Part shown: piece after piece, positions 18,570 to 27,199 of the stretch
Numbering within the stretch: the first letter of the stretch is position 1
Layout: each line of letters begins with the position of its first letter
Assembly (NCBI GenBank): GCA_021772025.1
Contig: JAETNT010000003.1
Coordinates: forward strand, 62,001-126,000
Length of the DNA: 64,000 bases
From: Enterocloster bolteae
GTDB taxonomy: Bacteria > Bacillota > Clostridia > Lachnospirales > Lachnospiraceae
Direction: 5' to 3'
Translations under genes and position numbers: made by a program
The notes under the pieces: model-generated
Databases searched by the model: none
What the model was told of the DNA's origin: nothing
What the model saw: the letters and a program-made list of their open reading frames with translations, nothing else

Positions 18570-19838
18570 ATGACCAACCGATTACTTCATACCCCGGAGG
18601 GAGTCCGGGATATTTACAGCGCCGAGTGCAGGCGCAAGCTGGCCCTGGAGGATAAGATATTAAAGGTCTTATACCTTTACGGCTACGAGCATATTGAAAC
18701 TCCAAGCTTTGAGTATTTCGACATTTTCAACAAGGATCGGGGAAGTGTGGGAGACCGGGAGATGTTTAAGTTTTTCGACCGGGACAACAATACCCTGGTG
18801 TTAAAGCCGGATATGACTCCGGCGGTAGCCCGGTGCGTGGCCAAATACTACATGGATGAGAACAGCCCCTTAAGGCTTTGCTATTTGGAGCGCACCTTTA
18901 AAAACAATACCAGCTACCAGGGCCGTTTAAAGGAAACTACCCAAACGGGAGCGGAACTGATAGGAGATGACTCAGAGCAGGCGGATGCAGAGCTTCTGGC
19001 TTTGATTATTGAAGCTTTAAAGGCCGCTGGACTAAAGGAATTCCAGGTGGAGCTGGGCCATGCAGATTTCTATCGCGGTCTTGCTGAGGAAGCCGGAATG
19101 GATGAGGAAACCCAAGAACAGCTAAGAGATTTAATTGAAAATAAAAATTATTTCGGCGTAGATGAGCTGCTAAGCTCCCGGAACCTCCCGGAGGAGACGA
19201 AGCAGGGTTTTCTTAAGCTTTTGGAAATGTTCGGTTCTGCGGGACAGATTGCCCAGGCAAAGGAATTAACCGCAAATCCCAGAGCCCTTAAGGCAATCGC
19301 CAGGCTGGAACGGATCCAGAAGCTCTTGGAGGATTACGGGCTGGCGGACTATATCTCCTATGATCTGGGAATGGTGAGCCCCTACCAGTATTACACCGGA
19401 ATTATCTTTAAGGGCTATACTTACGGCACCGGAGACTACATTGTCACCGGAGGACGCTATGACCGGCTGTTGGAACAGTTTGGAAAAAGCAGTCCTGCAG
19501 TAGGCTTTGCTATTGAGGTAGACCGGGTGTTGACGGCTCTTTTAAGACAACGGATTGACGTGCCCTTTTCCCAGGTAAATGCTATGATTTTATTTGACGC
19601 TTCAGCGGAGAAACAGGCTATCCGCCTGGGCCAGCACTTCAGAGGCCTTTCCCTTCCGGTGGTAACCAGCCTGAAACGGCCGGAGCTTACTGTTGAGGCT
19701 TACAGGAAAATGGCCTTTTCCAGGCAAATCCGTACAATTCTCTATCTGGCACAGGACGGAAAAACAGTGGAGGCTATGGATTTGATTAATGGAAGCGTCA
19801 ACCAGATTCCATTTTCAGATTATATAAAAGAGGGATGA
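18570..19838 (+). CDS. hisZ: ATP phosphoribosyltransferase regulatory subunit HisZ
   Basis: HisRS-like paralog of 422 residues that lacks tRNA-charging function and pairs with short-form HisG to make the first histidine-pathway enzyme. It begins [16 protein letters not shown] and carries class II synthetase motifs ([20 protein letters not shown]). The start has a CAGGAGG ribosome site. It is the first gene of the operon, 1 bp before hisG. Confidence 0.94.
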   Translation: MTNRLLHTPEGVRDIYSAECRRKLALEDKILKVLYLYGYEHIETPSFEYFDIFNKDRGSVGDREMFKFFDRDNNTLVLKPDMTPAVARCVAKYYMDENSPLRLCYLERTFKNNTSYQGRLKETTQTGAELIGDDSEQADAELLALIIEALKAAGLKEFQVELGHADFYRGLAEEAGMDEETQEQLRDLIENKNYFGVDELLSSRNLPEETKQGFLKLLEMFGSAGQIAQAKELTANPRALKAIARLERIQKLLEDYGLADYISYDLGMVSPYQYYTGIIFKGYTYGTGDYIVTGGRYDRLLEQFGKSSPAVGFAIEVDRVLTALLRQRIDVPFSQVNAMILFDASAEKQAIRLGQHFRGLSLPVVTSLKRPELTVEAYRKMAFSRQIRTILYLAQDGKTVEAMDLINGSVNQIPFSDYIKEG

Positions 19839-19839
19839 T

Positions 19840-20490
19840 ATGAGATATTTGACAGTGGCACTTGCCAAGGGACGGCTGGCCCAGAAAGCCATGGAGCTTT
19901 TTGAACAGATAGGAATTACCTGTGATGAGATGAAGGATAAATCTTCCAGAAAGCTGATTTTTACAAACGAAGATTTAGGGGTGCGTTTTTTTCTTGCCAA
20001 GGCCAATGACGTTCCCACTTACGTAGAATATGGGGCCGCCGATATCGGCGTTGTGGGAAAGGATACGATTTTAGAGGAAGGACGCAAGCTTTACGAGGTT
20101 ATTGATTTGGGGATTGGAAAGTGCCGTATGTGCGTCTGCGGGCCGGAATCGGCTAAGGAGAAGTTAAAGCATCACGAATTAATTCGGGTTGCCACCAAAT
20201 ATCCGAATATTGCCAAGGACTATTTTTATAATAAGAAGCATCAGACCGTAGAAATCATTAAGCTGAATGGTTCCATTGAGCTGGCTCCCATTGTAGGCCT
20301 TTCCGAGGTTATCGTAGATATTGTGGAAACCGGCTCTACCTTAAGGGAAAACGGCCTTGCGGTGCTGGAAGAGGTATGCGGCCTTTCTGCCCGGATGGTG
20401 GTGAATCAGGTAAGCATGAAACGGGAAAACGAGAGGATTACCAAACTGATACAGGATTTGAAACAAATACTTCGGGAGGACGGCGCATGA
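19840..20490 (+). CDS. hisG: ATP phosphoribosyltransferase, short form
   Basis: Catalyses ATP + PRPP to phosphoribosyl-ATP. At 216 residues it is the short form, lacking the C-terminal regulatory domain, which explains why hisZ precedes it. [20 protein letters not shown] is at the N-terminus and a PRPP-binding [19 protein letters not shown] loop (here [15 protein letters not shown]) near residue 160. It overlaps hisD by an ATGA. Confidence 0.96.
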   Translation: MRYLTVALAKGRLAQKAMELFEQIGITCDEMKDKSSRKLIFTNEDLGVRFFLAKANDVPTYVEYGAADIGVVGKDTILEEGRKLYEVIDLGIGKCRMCVCGPESAKEKLKHHELIRVATKYPNIAKDYFYNKKHQTVEIIKLNGSIELAPIVGLSEVIVDIVETGSTLRENGLAVLEEVCGLSARMVVNQVSMKRENERITKLIQDLKQILREDGA

Positions 20491-21785
20491 GAATTATCCG
20501 ATTAAATGAGAATTCCAAACAAAACATTTTATCCGATCTGTTAAAAAGAGATCCCAACAATTACAGTCAATATGCCGATACGGTTGAGGCTATTGTACAG
20601 GATGTAAAAGTGAATAAAGACAAGGCCCTTTTTGCTTACACAAAAAAGTTTGACGGCGCCCTTATTACCGGAGATACCGTCCGGGTTACAAAAGACGAGA
20701 TAAAAGAGGCTATGGATCAGGTGGATCCTTCTCTTCTGGAGGTTATGAAGCGATCCATGAAAAATATCCGGGCTTACCATGAGAAGCAGCGCCGGCAGAG
20801 CTGGTTTGACAGCAAGCCGGACGGCACTATACTGGGGCAGAAGATTACCCCTCTGGAAAGCGCGGGAGTATATGTTCCGGGAGGAAAGGCGGCCTATCCT
20901 TCTTCTGTTCTCATGAATATTATCCCGGCCGAGGTAGCGGGAGTTCCCCGAATTGTCATGGTGACCCCTCCGGGAAAGGACGGAAAAGTAAATCCCGTTA
21001 CTCTTACGGCCGCCCATCTGGCGGGAGCTACGGAAGTGTATAAGGCAGGAGGCGCTCAGGCGGTGGCGGCCCTGGCCTTTGGCACAGAGTCCATTCCCAG
21101 GGTAAATAAGATTGTAGGCCCGGGAAATATTTTTGTGGCTCTTGCCAAAAAGGCAGTTTACGGTCATGTAAGCATTGACAGTATTGCAGGTCCCAGCGAG
21201 ATTCTGGTAATTGCGGATGACAGCGCGAATCCAAGATTTGTGGCGGCGGATCTGCTGTCCCAGGCGGAGCATGATGAACTGGCCAGCGCCATTTTGGTAA
21301 CCACCAGCATGGATTTGGCAGAGAAGGTTTCACGGGAGATAGAGGGCTTTGTAAAAGAGCTTTCCCGAAAAGAAATTTTGGAAAAATCCCTGGAAAACTA
21401 TGGCTATATTTTGGTGGCGGATACTCTTAATCAGGCCATCGAGACTGCCAATGAGATTGCCTCGGAACATCTGGAGATTGTCACCAGAAATCCTTTTGAG
21501 GTAATGACAAAGATTAAAAACGCAGGGGCTATTTTTATCGGGGAATATAGCTCCGAGCCTTTAGGAGATTACTTTGCAGGCCCCAATCACGTCCTTCCCA
21601 CCAACGGAACGGCTAAATTTTTCTCACCTTTAGGAGTGGATGATTTCATAAAGAAATCCAGTATTATCTATTACTCCAGAGAAGCTCTGAAAGAGGCCCA
21701 TAAGGATATTGAGGCTTTTGCAGAGGCTGAGCACCTTACCGCCCACGCAAATTCTGTCCGGGTACGGTTTGAAAAGGAAAAATAA
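20487..21785 (+). CDS. hisD: Histidinol dehydrogenase
   Basis: Zinc enzyme oxidising histidinol to histidine in two NAD steps; 432 residues. The start ATG at 20487 overlaps the hisG stop. Motifs: [44 protein letters not shown] and the zinc/catalytic region LLSQAEHDE, plus [14 protein letters not shown]. All are normal. Confidence 0.97.
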   Translation: MRIIRLNENSKQNILSDLLKRDPNNYSQYADTVEAIVQDVKVNKDKALFAYTKKFDGALITGDTVRVTKDEIKEAMDQVDPSLLEVMKRSMKNIRAYHEKQRRQSWFDSKPDGTILGQKITPLESAGVYVPGGKAAYPSSVLMNIIPAEVAGVPRIVMVTPPGKDGKVNPVTLTAAHLAGATEVYKAGGAQAVAALAFGTESIPRVNKIVGPGNIFVALAKKAVYGHVSIDSIAGPSEILVIADDSANPRFVAADLLSQAEHDELASAILVTTSMDLAEKVSREIEGFVKELSRKEILEKSLENYGYILVADTLNQAIETANEIASEHLEIVTRNPFEVMTKIKNAGAIFIGEYSSEPLGDYFAGPNHVLPTNGTAKFFSPLGVDDFIKKSSIIYYSREALKEAHKDIEAFAEAEHLTAHANSVRVRFEKEK

Positions 21786-21796
21786 GGAGGCAGATT

Positions 21797-22384
21797 ATGG
21801 CTCGAAATGCGGAAATTATCCGAAATACCAGGGAAACCCGGATCCAATTGAACCTTAACTTAGACGGAAGCGGAGCGGCCCGGATCCATACCGGCATCGG
21901 CTTTTTTGACCACATGCTGGAAAGCTTCGCCCGCCACGGCTTTTTTGACTTAACGTTGGAGGCGGAAGGAGATCTGCAGGTGGATACCCATCATACCATT
22001 GAGGATGTGGGAATTGTACTGGGAACGGCCATAAAAAAGGCTCTGGGAGAAAAAAAAGGGATTGTCCGTTATGGAAGCGCCATTCTTCCCATGGATGAAT
22101 CTTTGATCCTGTGTTCTTTAGACCTGTGCGGCCGTCCTTACCTGGCGTATGACCTGTCCCTTGATCGGGAATTTGTAGGAGATTTGGAGACAGAGATGAT
22201 AAAGGAATTCTTTTACGCGGTTTCTTACAGCGCGGCTATGAACCTGCATCTGCGCCAGATGGCAGGTTCCAATACCCATCACATTATTGAGGGGGCTTTT
22301 AAAGCTTTTTCAAAAGCTTTGGATCAGGCGGTTTCTTTGGACAGCCGCATCCAGGATGTCCTCTCCACGAAAGGAAGTCTTTAA
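21797..22384 (+). CDS. hisB: Imidazoleglycerol-phosphate dehydratase
   Basis: Manganese-dependent dehydratase of 195 residues, the stand-alone bacterial form without the phosphatase domain. Conserved metal motifs HTGIGFFDHMLES, DTHHTIEDVGI and NTHHIIEGAFKAF are all present. The start has an AAGGAGG site. Histidinol-phosphate phosphatase and hisC must be supplied from elsewhere. Confidence 0.97.
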   Translation: MARNAEIIRNTRETRIQLNLNLDGSGAARIHTGIGFFDHMLESFARHGFFDLTLEAEGDLQVDTHHTIEDVGIVLGTAIKKALGEKKGIVRYGSAILPMDESLILCSLDLCGRPYLAYDLSLDREFVGDLETEMIKEFFYAVSYSAAMNLHLRQMAGSNTHHIIEGAFKAFSKALDQAVSLDSRIQDVLSTKGSL

Positions 22385-23125
22385 ATGCAGCTATATCCGG
22401 CAATCGATATTAAAAACGGACAGTGTGTCCGCCTGACTCAGGGCCTTTTTGATAATGTAAAGGTCTATTACAACACCCCAAGGGATGCGGCTATGCTGTG
22501 GGAAGAAATGGGAGGAACTTTCCTCCATGTAGTAGATTTAGACGGGGCATTGGCCGGCCGGCCGGTAAATCTGGAGGCAATCGGCCAGATTACCGGGGCT
22601 GTCCATATTCCCGTTGAGACAGGAGGAGGAATCCGCACCCGAGAGGACGTAAAAACTCTGCTGAATCTTGGCGTCAGCCGGGTGATTATCGGTACTAAGG
22701 CGGTGGAAAGCCCGGAATTTGTCAAACAGCTTATAGAAGAGTTTGGTCCGGATAAAATTGTTCTGGGAGTAGACGCAAAGGACGGCCTGGTGGCAGTGGA
22801 GGGCTGGGAACGGGTCAGCTCTTTAACCGCATCGGATCTGTGCGGGCTGATGAAAGGATTTGGAATCCGGCACATTATTTACACAGATATTTCCAGAGAC
22901 GGAATGTTGTCCGGCCCCAATGTGAAAGCCACCAAAAAGCTTACAGAGGAAACCGGATTGGATGTTATTGCTTCCGGCGGCGTTTCCTGTATGGAGGATC
23001 TTCAGGCTCTTTATGAGGCCGGTATTCAGGGGGCCATCATGGGCAAGGCCCTTTACGAAAAGAAAATTGATTTGCGGGAAGCGGTTGGCCGCTTTCAATG
23101 TTTTAATATAAAGGAAACGCGTTAA
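22385..23125 (+). CDS. hisA: ProFAR isomerase HisA
   Basis: TIM-barrel isomerase of 246 residues. [14 protein letters not shown] supplies the N-terminal catalytic Asp and the phosphate region. [14 protein letters not shown] and [12 protein letters not shown] carry the second catalytic Asp and the C-terminal phosphate loop, with IASGGV in between. It starts at ATG 22385, directly after the hisB TAA. Unlike its neighbour's barrel-like domain, both catalytic aspartates are kept. Confidence 0.95.
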   Translation: MQLYPAIDIKNGQCVRLTQGLFDNVKVYYNTPRDAAMLWEEMGGTFLHVVDLDGALAGRPVNLEAIGQITGAVHIPVETGGGIRTREDVKTLLNLGVSRVIIGTKAVESPEFVKQLIEEFGPDKIVLGVDAKDGLVAVEGWERVSSLTASDLCGLMKGFGIRHIIYTDISRDGMLSGPNVKATKKLTEETGLDVIASGGVSCMEDLQALYEAGIQGAIMGKALYEKKIDLREAVGRFQCFNIKETR

Positions 23126-23157
23126 GAACCTATTTCTTTCATAGACCAGGAGGGATT

Positions 23158-24453
23158 ATGACAGACTATAAAAAACTGATTCCCAGCTTTGGATGTAAAG
23201 ACGGGCAGGCTATTATCCGGGATTATGGCCAAGACTATTTCAGTAATGACATTTTGACTCTGGCCTCTTACTATAGCGACAATGGGGCCGATCAGCTTCT
23301 TATCTCAGATTTATCTGAGACAGATGAGGATCACGAAAGAACCATTGGCATTATCAAGGAGGCGGCCCGGGCTATTGATACCCCTATTATTACAGGAGGG
23401 CGGACAAAACGGCTGGAAGATGTGAAAAAGTACCTTTATGCAGGAGCCTGTGCCGTTTATCTGGACGTATCGGTTCCGGAAAATGTGGATCTGATGAAGG
23501 AGGCGTCAGACCGGTTTGGCAATGAAAAGATATTTGCCTATCTGCCTTCCGCCTCCTATCTGGATTCTGTAGAAGAGTACTCCCAGCTTGGCGCATCTAA
23601 AATCATTGTGGCAGATGAAAACCTTTCTCAGGAGGATCTTTCCAAAATCGGAAGCATGGGGCAGGAATTTCTGGTATTCTGTGATGACGATGTTGTGGGA
23701 ACTATTACTTCTTATCTAAAGGCTTCTTCCGTACAGGGGGTTGTTTTAACCGCTCCGGGACAAAAAGAGGGCAACTGCATGTGGCTGAAGCAGGAACTAA
23801 AAGCCAGAGGCATTGGGGTAGAAACCTTTGAGGCGGCTTACTCCTGGGAGGAATTAAAGCAAAATTCGGATGGGCTGGTTCCGGTAGTGACACAGGACTA
23901 CAGGACCCGGGAAGTGCTGATGGTAGCTTATATGAATCGGGAAGCTTACGAAAAAACATTGTCTACAGGCCGAATGACCTACTATAGCCGGAGCCGCCGG
24001 TCCCTTTGGCTGAAGGGGGAAACTTCCGGACATTTCCAGTATGTCAAATCACTAAAACTGGACTGTGACAACGACACCATTCTGGCTTTGGTATCCCAGG
24101 TGGGAGCGGCCTGCCACACAGGGGCCAGATCCTGCTTCTTTAAAACCATAGCAGAGAAAGAATATAAATCCGCCAATCCCTTAAAGGTATTTGAGGATGT
24201 ATACCAGGTGATTCAGGACAGAAAAGAAAATCCTAAGGAAGGTTCCTACACCAATTATCTGTTTGACAAAGGGATCGACAAAATCTTGAAAAAGCTGGGG
24301 GAAGAGTGCACCGAGATTGTCATTGCTTCCAAAAATCCCAACCCGGAGGAAATTAAATACGAAATCTCCGACTTTTTGTACCACATGATGGTTCTCATGG
24401 CCCAAAAGGGAATTTCCTGGGAAGATATTACGGAAGAGTTGGTTAACCGTTAA
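23158..24453 (+). CDS. hisIE: HisIE fused to a HisF-like N-terminal domain
   Basis: Protein of 431 residues. The C-terminal half is bifunctional HisI (about residues 238-330; DCDNDTIL and [10 protein letters not shown] zinc/metal motifs) and HisE (about 345-431; [12 protein letters not shown]), giving phosphoribosyl-AMP cyclohydrolase and phosphoribosyl-ATP pyrophosphatase. The N-terminal 220 residues look like a degenerate HisA/HisF barrel ([37 protein letters not shown]). The HisF LDVKDG Asp is replaced (FGCKDG), and the second Asp region reads FAYLPSAS. HisI/E activity is firm; the barrel domain is probably non-catalytic. Confidence 0.9.
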   Translation: MTDYKKLIPSFGCKDGQAIIRDYGQDYFSNDILTLASYYSDNGADQLLISDLSETDEDHERTIGIIKEAARAIDTPIITGGRTKRLEDVKKYLYAGACAVYLDVSVPENVDLMKEASDRFGNEKIFAYLPSASYLDSVEEYSQLGASKIIVADENLSQEDLSKIGSMGQEFLVFCDDDVVGTITSYLKASSVQGVVLTAPGQKEGNCMWLKQELKARGIGVETFEAAYSWEELKQNSDGLVPVVTQDYRTREVLMVAYMNREAYEKTLSTGRMTYYSRSRRSLWLKGETSGHFQYVKSLKLDCDNDTILALVSQVGAACHTGARSCFFKTIAEKEYKSANPLKVFEDVYQVIQDRKENPKEGSYTNYLFDKGIDKILKKLGEECTEIVIASKNPNPEEIKYEISDFLYHMMVLMAQKGISWEDITEELVNR

Positions 24454-24456
24454 TTA

Positions 24457-24473
24457 ACATAAAAAATTTATGT
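24457..24473. other. AT-rich palindrome between hisIE and pepT
   Basis: ACATAAA, AAA, TTTATGT form a perfect 7-bp inverted repeat just before the pepT ribosome site. It could be a weak terminator or an operator; nothing distinguishes the two. Confidence 0.35.
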
Positions 24474-24489
24474 AAAGGAGTATGATTCC

Positions 24490-25719
24490 ATGTCGCCAGT
24501 AATTGAAAAATTTTTGCGTTATGTTTCTTTTGATACCCAGTCTCAGGATGAGCAGCCCCGGATTCCCAGTACGGAAAAGCAGCGGGTTTTGGCCAATGTT
24601 CTGGCAGAAGAGCTAAAAGCCATGGGGGCAGAAGAGGTTCGCGTAAGCCAGGAGTCTTATGTTTATGCCGCCATCCCTGCGACCACAAATAAAAACGTTC
24701 CGGTTCTGGGGCTCATTGCTCATATGGACACGTCGCCGGATGCCTCCGGAAAGGACATAAAGCCCCGGATTGTGGAAAACTATGACGGAGGAATCATTGT
24801 TTTAAATCAGGAGAAAAACATTACTCTTTCCCCCTCAGACTACCCTTCTTTAAATTGTTATGCGGGAGACGACTTGATTGTCACAGACGGAACCACCCTG
24901 CTGGGCTCTGACGACAAGGCGGGAGTGGCGGAAATCATGGCGGCGGCGGAATATTTATTGGCCAATCCTCAGATTCCCCACGGAACCATTAAAATCGGGT
25001 TTACCCCTGACGAAGAGGTGGGCTGCGGGGCGGATGCCTTTGATGTAAAAGGCTTTGGAGCAGATGTGGCATACACCGTAGACGGAGGCGCGTTAGGAGA
25101 ACTGGAATATGAAAACTTTAATGCCGCGTCCGGAAGGGTTTTCGTCCACGGACGGGGCGTCCATCCCGGCTCCGCAAAAAATACTATGAAAAATGCCGGT
25201 CTGATAGCCATGGAATTCCACTCCCTGCTGCCTGCCGCCCAGAATCCTATGTACACCGAAGGGTATGAGGGATTTTTCCATCTGGGAGAGATAAAAGGGG
25301 ATATGGTTCAGGCTCAGCTGGATTACATTATACGGGATCATGACAGGGATAAATTTGAAGAAAAAAAGAAGCTTTTTGCCGCTGCAGGGGATTTTTTAAA
25401 TACCAAATACGGCTCCGGCACGGTAGAAGTACATTTGAAGGATTCGTATTATAACATGAAAGGGCAGATCGAGCCTCATATGTATCTCATTGATATCGCC
25501 AGACAGGCTATGGAAAAGCTGGAGATCACTCCCAGGGTAGTGCCTATCCGGGGCGGCACCGACGGGGCCCGCCTTTCCTATATGGGTCTTCCCTGCCCCA
25601 ACTTGTGCACCGGAGGAGAGAATTATCACGGAGTTCATGAGTACGCCAGCGTTCAGTCCATGGAAAAGATTGTGAAGCTGCTGGTTGAGATCGTAAGGAT
25701 TTTTGGAGAAAGAGATTAG
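24490..25719 (+). CDS. pepT: Peptidase T (tripeptide aminopeptidase)
   Basis: M20-family dizinc aminopeptidase of 409 residues that removes N-terminal residues from tripeptides in the cytoplasm. Metal-binding segments [23 protein letters not shown] and [12 protein letters not shown] are present in order, with the dimerisation domain between and [18 protein letters not shown] near the end. The start follows AAAGGAG. No promoter is obvious, and readthrough from the his operon is possible. Confidence 0.95.
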   Translation: MSPVIEKFLRYVSFDTQSQDEQPRIPSTEKQRVLANVLAEELKAMGAEEVRVSQESYVYAAIPATTNKNVPVLGLIAHMDTSPDASGKDIKPRIVENYDGGIIVLNQEKNITLSPSDYPSLNCYAGDDLIVTDGTTLLGSDDKAGVAEIMAAAEYLLANPQIPHGTIKIGFTPDEEVGCGADAFDVKGFGADVAYTVDGGALGELEYENFNAASGRVFVHGRGVHPGSAKNTMKNAGLIAMEFHSLLPAAQNPMYTEGYEGFFHLGEIKGDMVQAQLDYIIRDHDRDKFEEKKKLFAAAGDFLNTKYGSGTVEVHLKDSYYNMKGQIEPHMYLIDIARQAMEKLEITPRVVPIRGGTDGARLSYMGLPCPNLCTGGENYHGVHEYASVQSMEKIVKLLVEIVRIFGERD

Positions 25720-25763
25720 AGCGCAAACTATTTATAACAATTCGGACAAAAGGCCAGAGTCTA

Positions 25764-25809
25764 TTGCAGTTTTTGATAAATACGTGTATAATTATATCAA
25801 AATTATACA
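25764..25809 (+). promoter_or_regulatory. Promoter and operator of the phd/parE-like module
   Basis: TTGCAG (25764-25769), 17-bp spacer, TATAAT (25787-25792). A perfect inverted repeat TGTATAATT (25785-25793) and AATTATACA (25801-25809) covers the -10 box, the expected position for autorepression by the antitoxin. Confidence 0.7.
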
Positions 25810-25826
25810 TGGATGGAGTGGTTATA

Positions 25827-26090
25827 ATGAATATTCGTTCTTCCGCAGATTTGAGAAATCAGTATAAAGAAATATCGGAATTAGCCAGAGTATCAGGAGA
25901 ACCTGTTTATATTACGATCAATGGTTCCGGTGATGGCGTGTTCATGAGTTTGGAGGCATTTGAACAGAGAGAAGACTTGCTGCTGATGAGAAGTAGAGTG
26001 TTAGCGGCTGAAAATGCAAAGATGCATGGAGCAAAAACCTATACACAGGATGAACTGGATGAAAGGTTTAAGAAAAGGTATGAGGATTAG
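25827..26090 (+). CDS. Phd/YefM-family antitoxin
   Basis: Antitoxin of 87 residues with the N-terminal Phd/YefM DNA-binding fold (MNIRSSADLRNQYKEISELA) and VYITINGSGDGVFMSLEAFE, then a flexible toxin-binding tail (from about residue 55). The ATG at 25827 follows GGATGGAGTGG; upstream in-frame codons lie in the promoter. The last 11 bp overlap the toxin gene. It should repress its own promoter through the palindrome upstream. Confidence 0.88.
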   Translation: MNIRSSADLRNQYKEISELARVSGEPVYITINGSGDGVFMSLEAFEQREDLLLMRSRVLAAENAKMHGAKTYTQDELDERFKKRYED

Positions 26091-26382
26091 ATATCTGGAA
26101 GCTGCGGTTTCTGATTTAGACAACATTATGGACTACTATTTTAGCCGGTTTGGGATTGAAAGCGCTATGAAAGTATATGAGCAAATCAAGGGAAGTAGTT
26201 CCCATCTGGCAGAACACCCCAATCTGGGAGCTCCCTCTAAAGACCGATTATTGGGACAGTTTGGGTATAGGGAGCTGTATTCCGGGCGGTTTGTTGCGGT
26301 TTACCGTAAAGAAAATGACATCATTTACATTTATCATATTGCAGATACGCAGACGGATTATCCGCATTTATTTAAAGAATAA
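26080..26382 (+). CDS. RelE/ParE-family toxin
   Basis: Toxin of 100 residues. It begins MRIRYLEAAVSDLDNIMDYY and ends with VAVYRKENDIIYIYHIADT, the strand pattern and YR.....I.I..I signature of ParE/RelE toxins. The ATG at 26080 lies inside the antitoxin gene. It could poison gyrase (ParE) or cleave ribosome-bound mRNA (RelE); sequence reading alone does not decide. Partner of the preceding antitoxin. Confidence 0.86.
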   Translation: MRIRYLEAAVSDLDNIMDYYFSRFGIESAMKVYEQIKGSSSHLAEHPNLGAPSKDRLLGQFGYRELYSGRFVAVYRKENDIIYIYHIADTQTDYPHLFKE

Positions 26383-26426
26383 GTAAATACGAGAAATAAC
26401 CACTATTTTTACACTACCAATTTGGG

Positions 26427-26453
26427 CGGCTTATGTTGAGCCGCCTTTTTTGT
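26427..26453. terminator. Intrinsic terminator after the toxin gene
   Basis: Stem GGCGGCT / AGCCGCC with a short loop and a TTTTTT run on the plus strand. It may also serve the convergent regulator gene. Confidence 0.75.
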
Positions 26454-26486
26454 AGTTTAAAATGATACGTTTTTTTCCAACTTTTC

Positions 26487-26840
26487 TTAACGCAGAAAAG
26501 CCTTTTTATACTCGTCTAATGAATCGATAAATACTTTTACCGCATCTAGTTCCGGTTCCGACATCTTTTCAATCTCAGCAATTAACCGCTTTTTCGCAGG
26601 AGACAATTCAGGGATATTTGATTGAGTCGCGTAGCGTTCCCCCTGTCCGGTGAGAATCCATTGGGCAGAATATCCATATACTTGTTCAATAAGTAAAGCA
26701 AGGGCTTCTGACAAATTGCTGCGTTTTCCATTTAACATATTTGAGACATAGCTTTCTGTGACCTTGATGGTCTTTGCCAAATCCTTCTGTTTAATATGCT
26801 GTTCGTCAAGAATAAGCTGAAGCCGGTCTTTTAATTCCAT
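26487..26840 (-). CDS. XRE-family transcriptional regulator
   Basis: Repressor-like protein of 117 residues. The helix-turn-helix covers about residues 18-40 (QKDLAKTIKVTESYVSNMLN), followed by a C-terminal helical part with a conserved ILTGQG-type turn (WILTGQGERY), common in phage and conjugative-element regulators. The ATG at 26840 is chosen because TGAGG lies about 8 nt upstream; a GTG 9 bp earlier overlaps that site. It is divergent from the small gene and the NRPS operon and probably controls both directions from the shared 115-bp region. Confidence 0.85.
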   Translation of the reverse strand: MELKDRLQLILDEQHIKQKDLAKTIKVTESYVSNMLNGKRSNLSEALALLIEQVYGYSAQWILTGQGERYATQSNIPELSPAKKRLIAEIEKMSEPELDAVKVFIDSLDEYKKAFLR

Positions 26841-26858
26841 AATAATCACCTCAGGATA

Positions 26859-26887
26859 AGTATAGCAAAAAGACTTTTCTCAGTCAA
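26859..26887 (-). promoter_or_regulatory. Promoter of the XRE regulator
   Basis: Minus-strand TTGACT (plus 26882-26887), 17-bp spacer, TATACT (plus 26859-26864). CTTATCCTGAG, similar to half of the palindrome at 26926, overlaps the start of transcription. Confidence 0.65.
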
Positions 26888-26898
26888 GAAAAAGAGCA

Positions 26899-26940
26899 TT
26901 GACTTGTTATCTGAGAAATGATACACTTATCTTAGATAAG
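26899..26940 (+). promoter_or_regulatory. Promoter and operator for the small gene and NRPS operon
   Basis: TTGACT (26899-26904), 17-bp spacer, TACACT (26922-26927). The perfect palindrome CTTATCT-T-AGATAAG (26926-26940) overlaps the -10 end and start site. A related TTATCTGAGAA sits in the spacer. These are the likely XRE binding sites. Confidence 0.65.
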
Positions 26941-26955
26941 AAAGGAGAGAAACGT

Positions 26956-27123
26956 ATGTGTGGAGAAAAAAGACAGCAGCTTATTAACCGCGTCTTAGAT
27001 ATGACTGACAAAGAGGCCGATATCCTGGCAGTATTCCTTGACGGCTTTAGGGCCGGTAAACAAACAATAGAAAAAGAGATAGGAGAACAAAGACATTGCC
27101 GATCTGCAGAACATACATCATAG
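26956..27123 (+). CDS. Small hypothetical protein ahead of the NRPS gene
   Basis: Protein of 55 residues with a clear AAAGGAGAG ribosome site and ATG at 26956. MCGEKRQQLINRVLDM is followed by a helical, charged segment DKEADILAVFLDGFRAGKQ. I do not recognise a family. It is divergent from the XRE regulator and 76 bp upstream of the NRPS, so it is the first gene of that transcript. A role as co-regulator is possible but unsupported. Confidence 0.55.
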   Translation: MCGEKRQQLINRVLDMTDKEADILAVFLDGFRAGKQTIEKEIGEQRHCRSAEHTS

Positions 27124-27199
27124 ATTATGGATATGGAATTGAAAAAGAGATAGCCGGACAGATAAAAAGGCAATTTCTAAGTTAGGAGAGAAAGGAAAA

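Noticed and set aside
20541..21272. Minus-strand frame of 243 codons inside hisD
   Set aside because: Antisense shadow of a certain hisD gene; no family resemblance.
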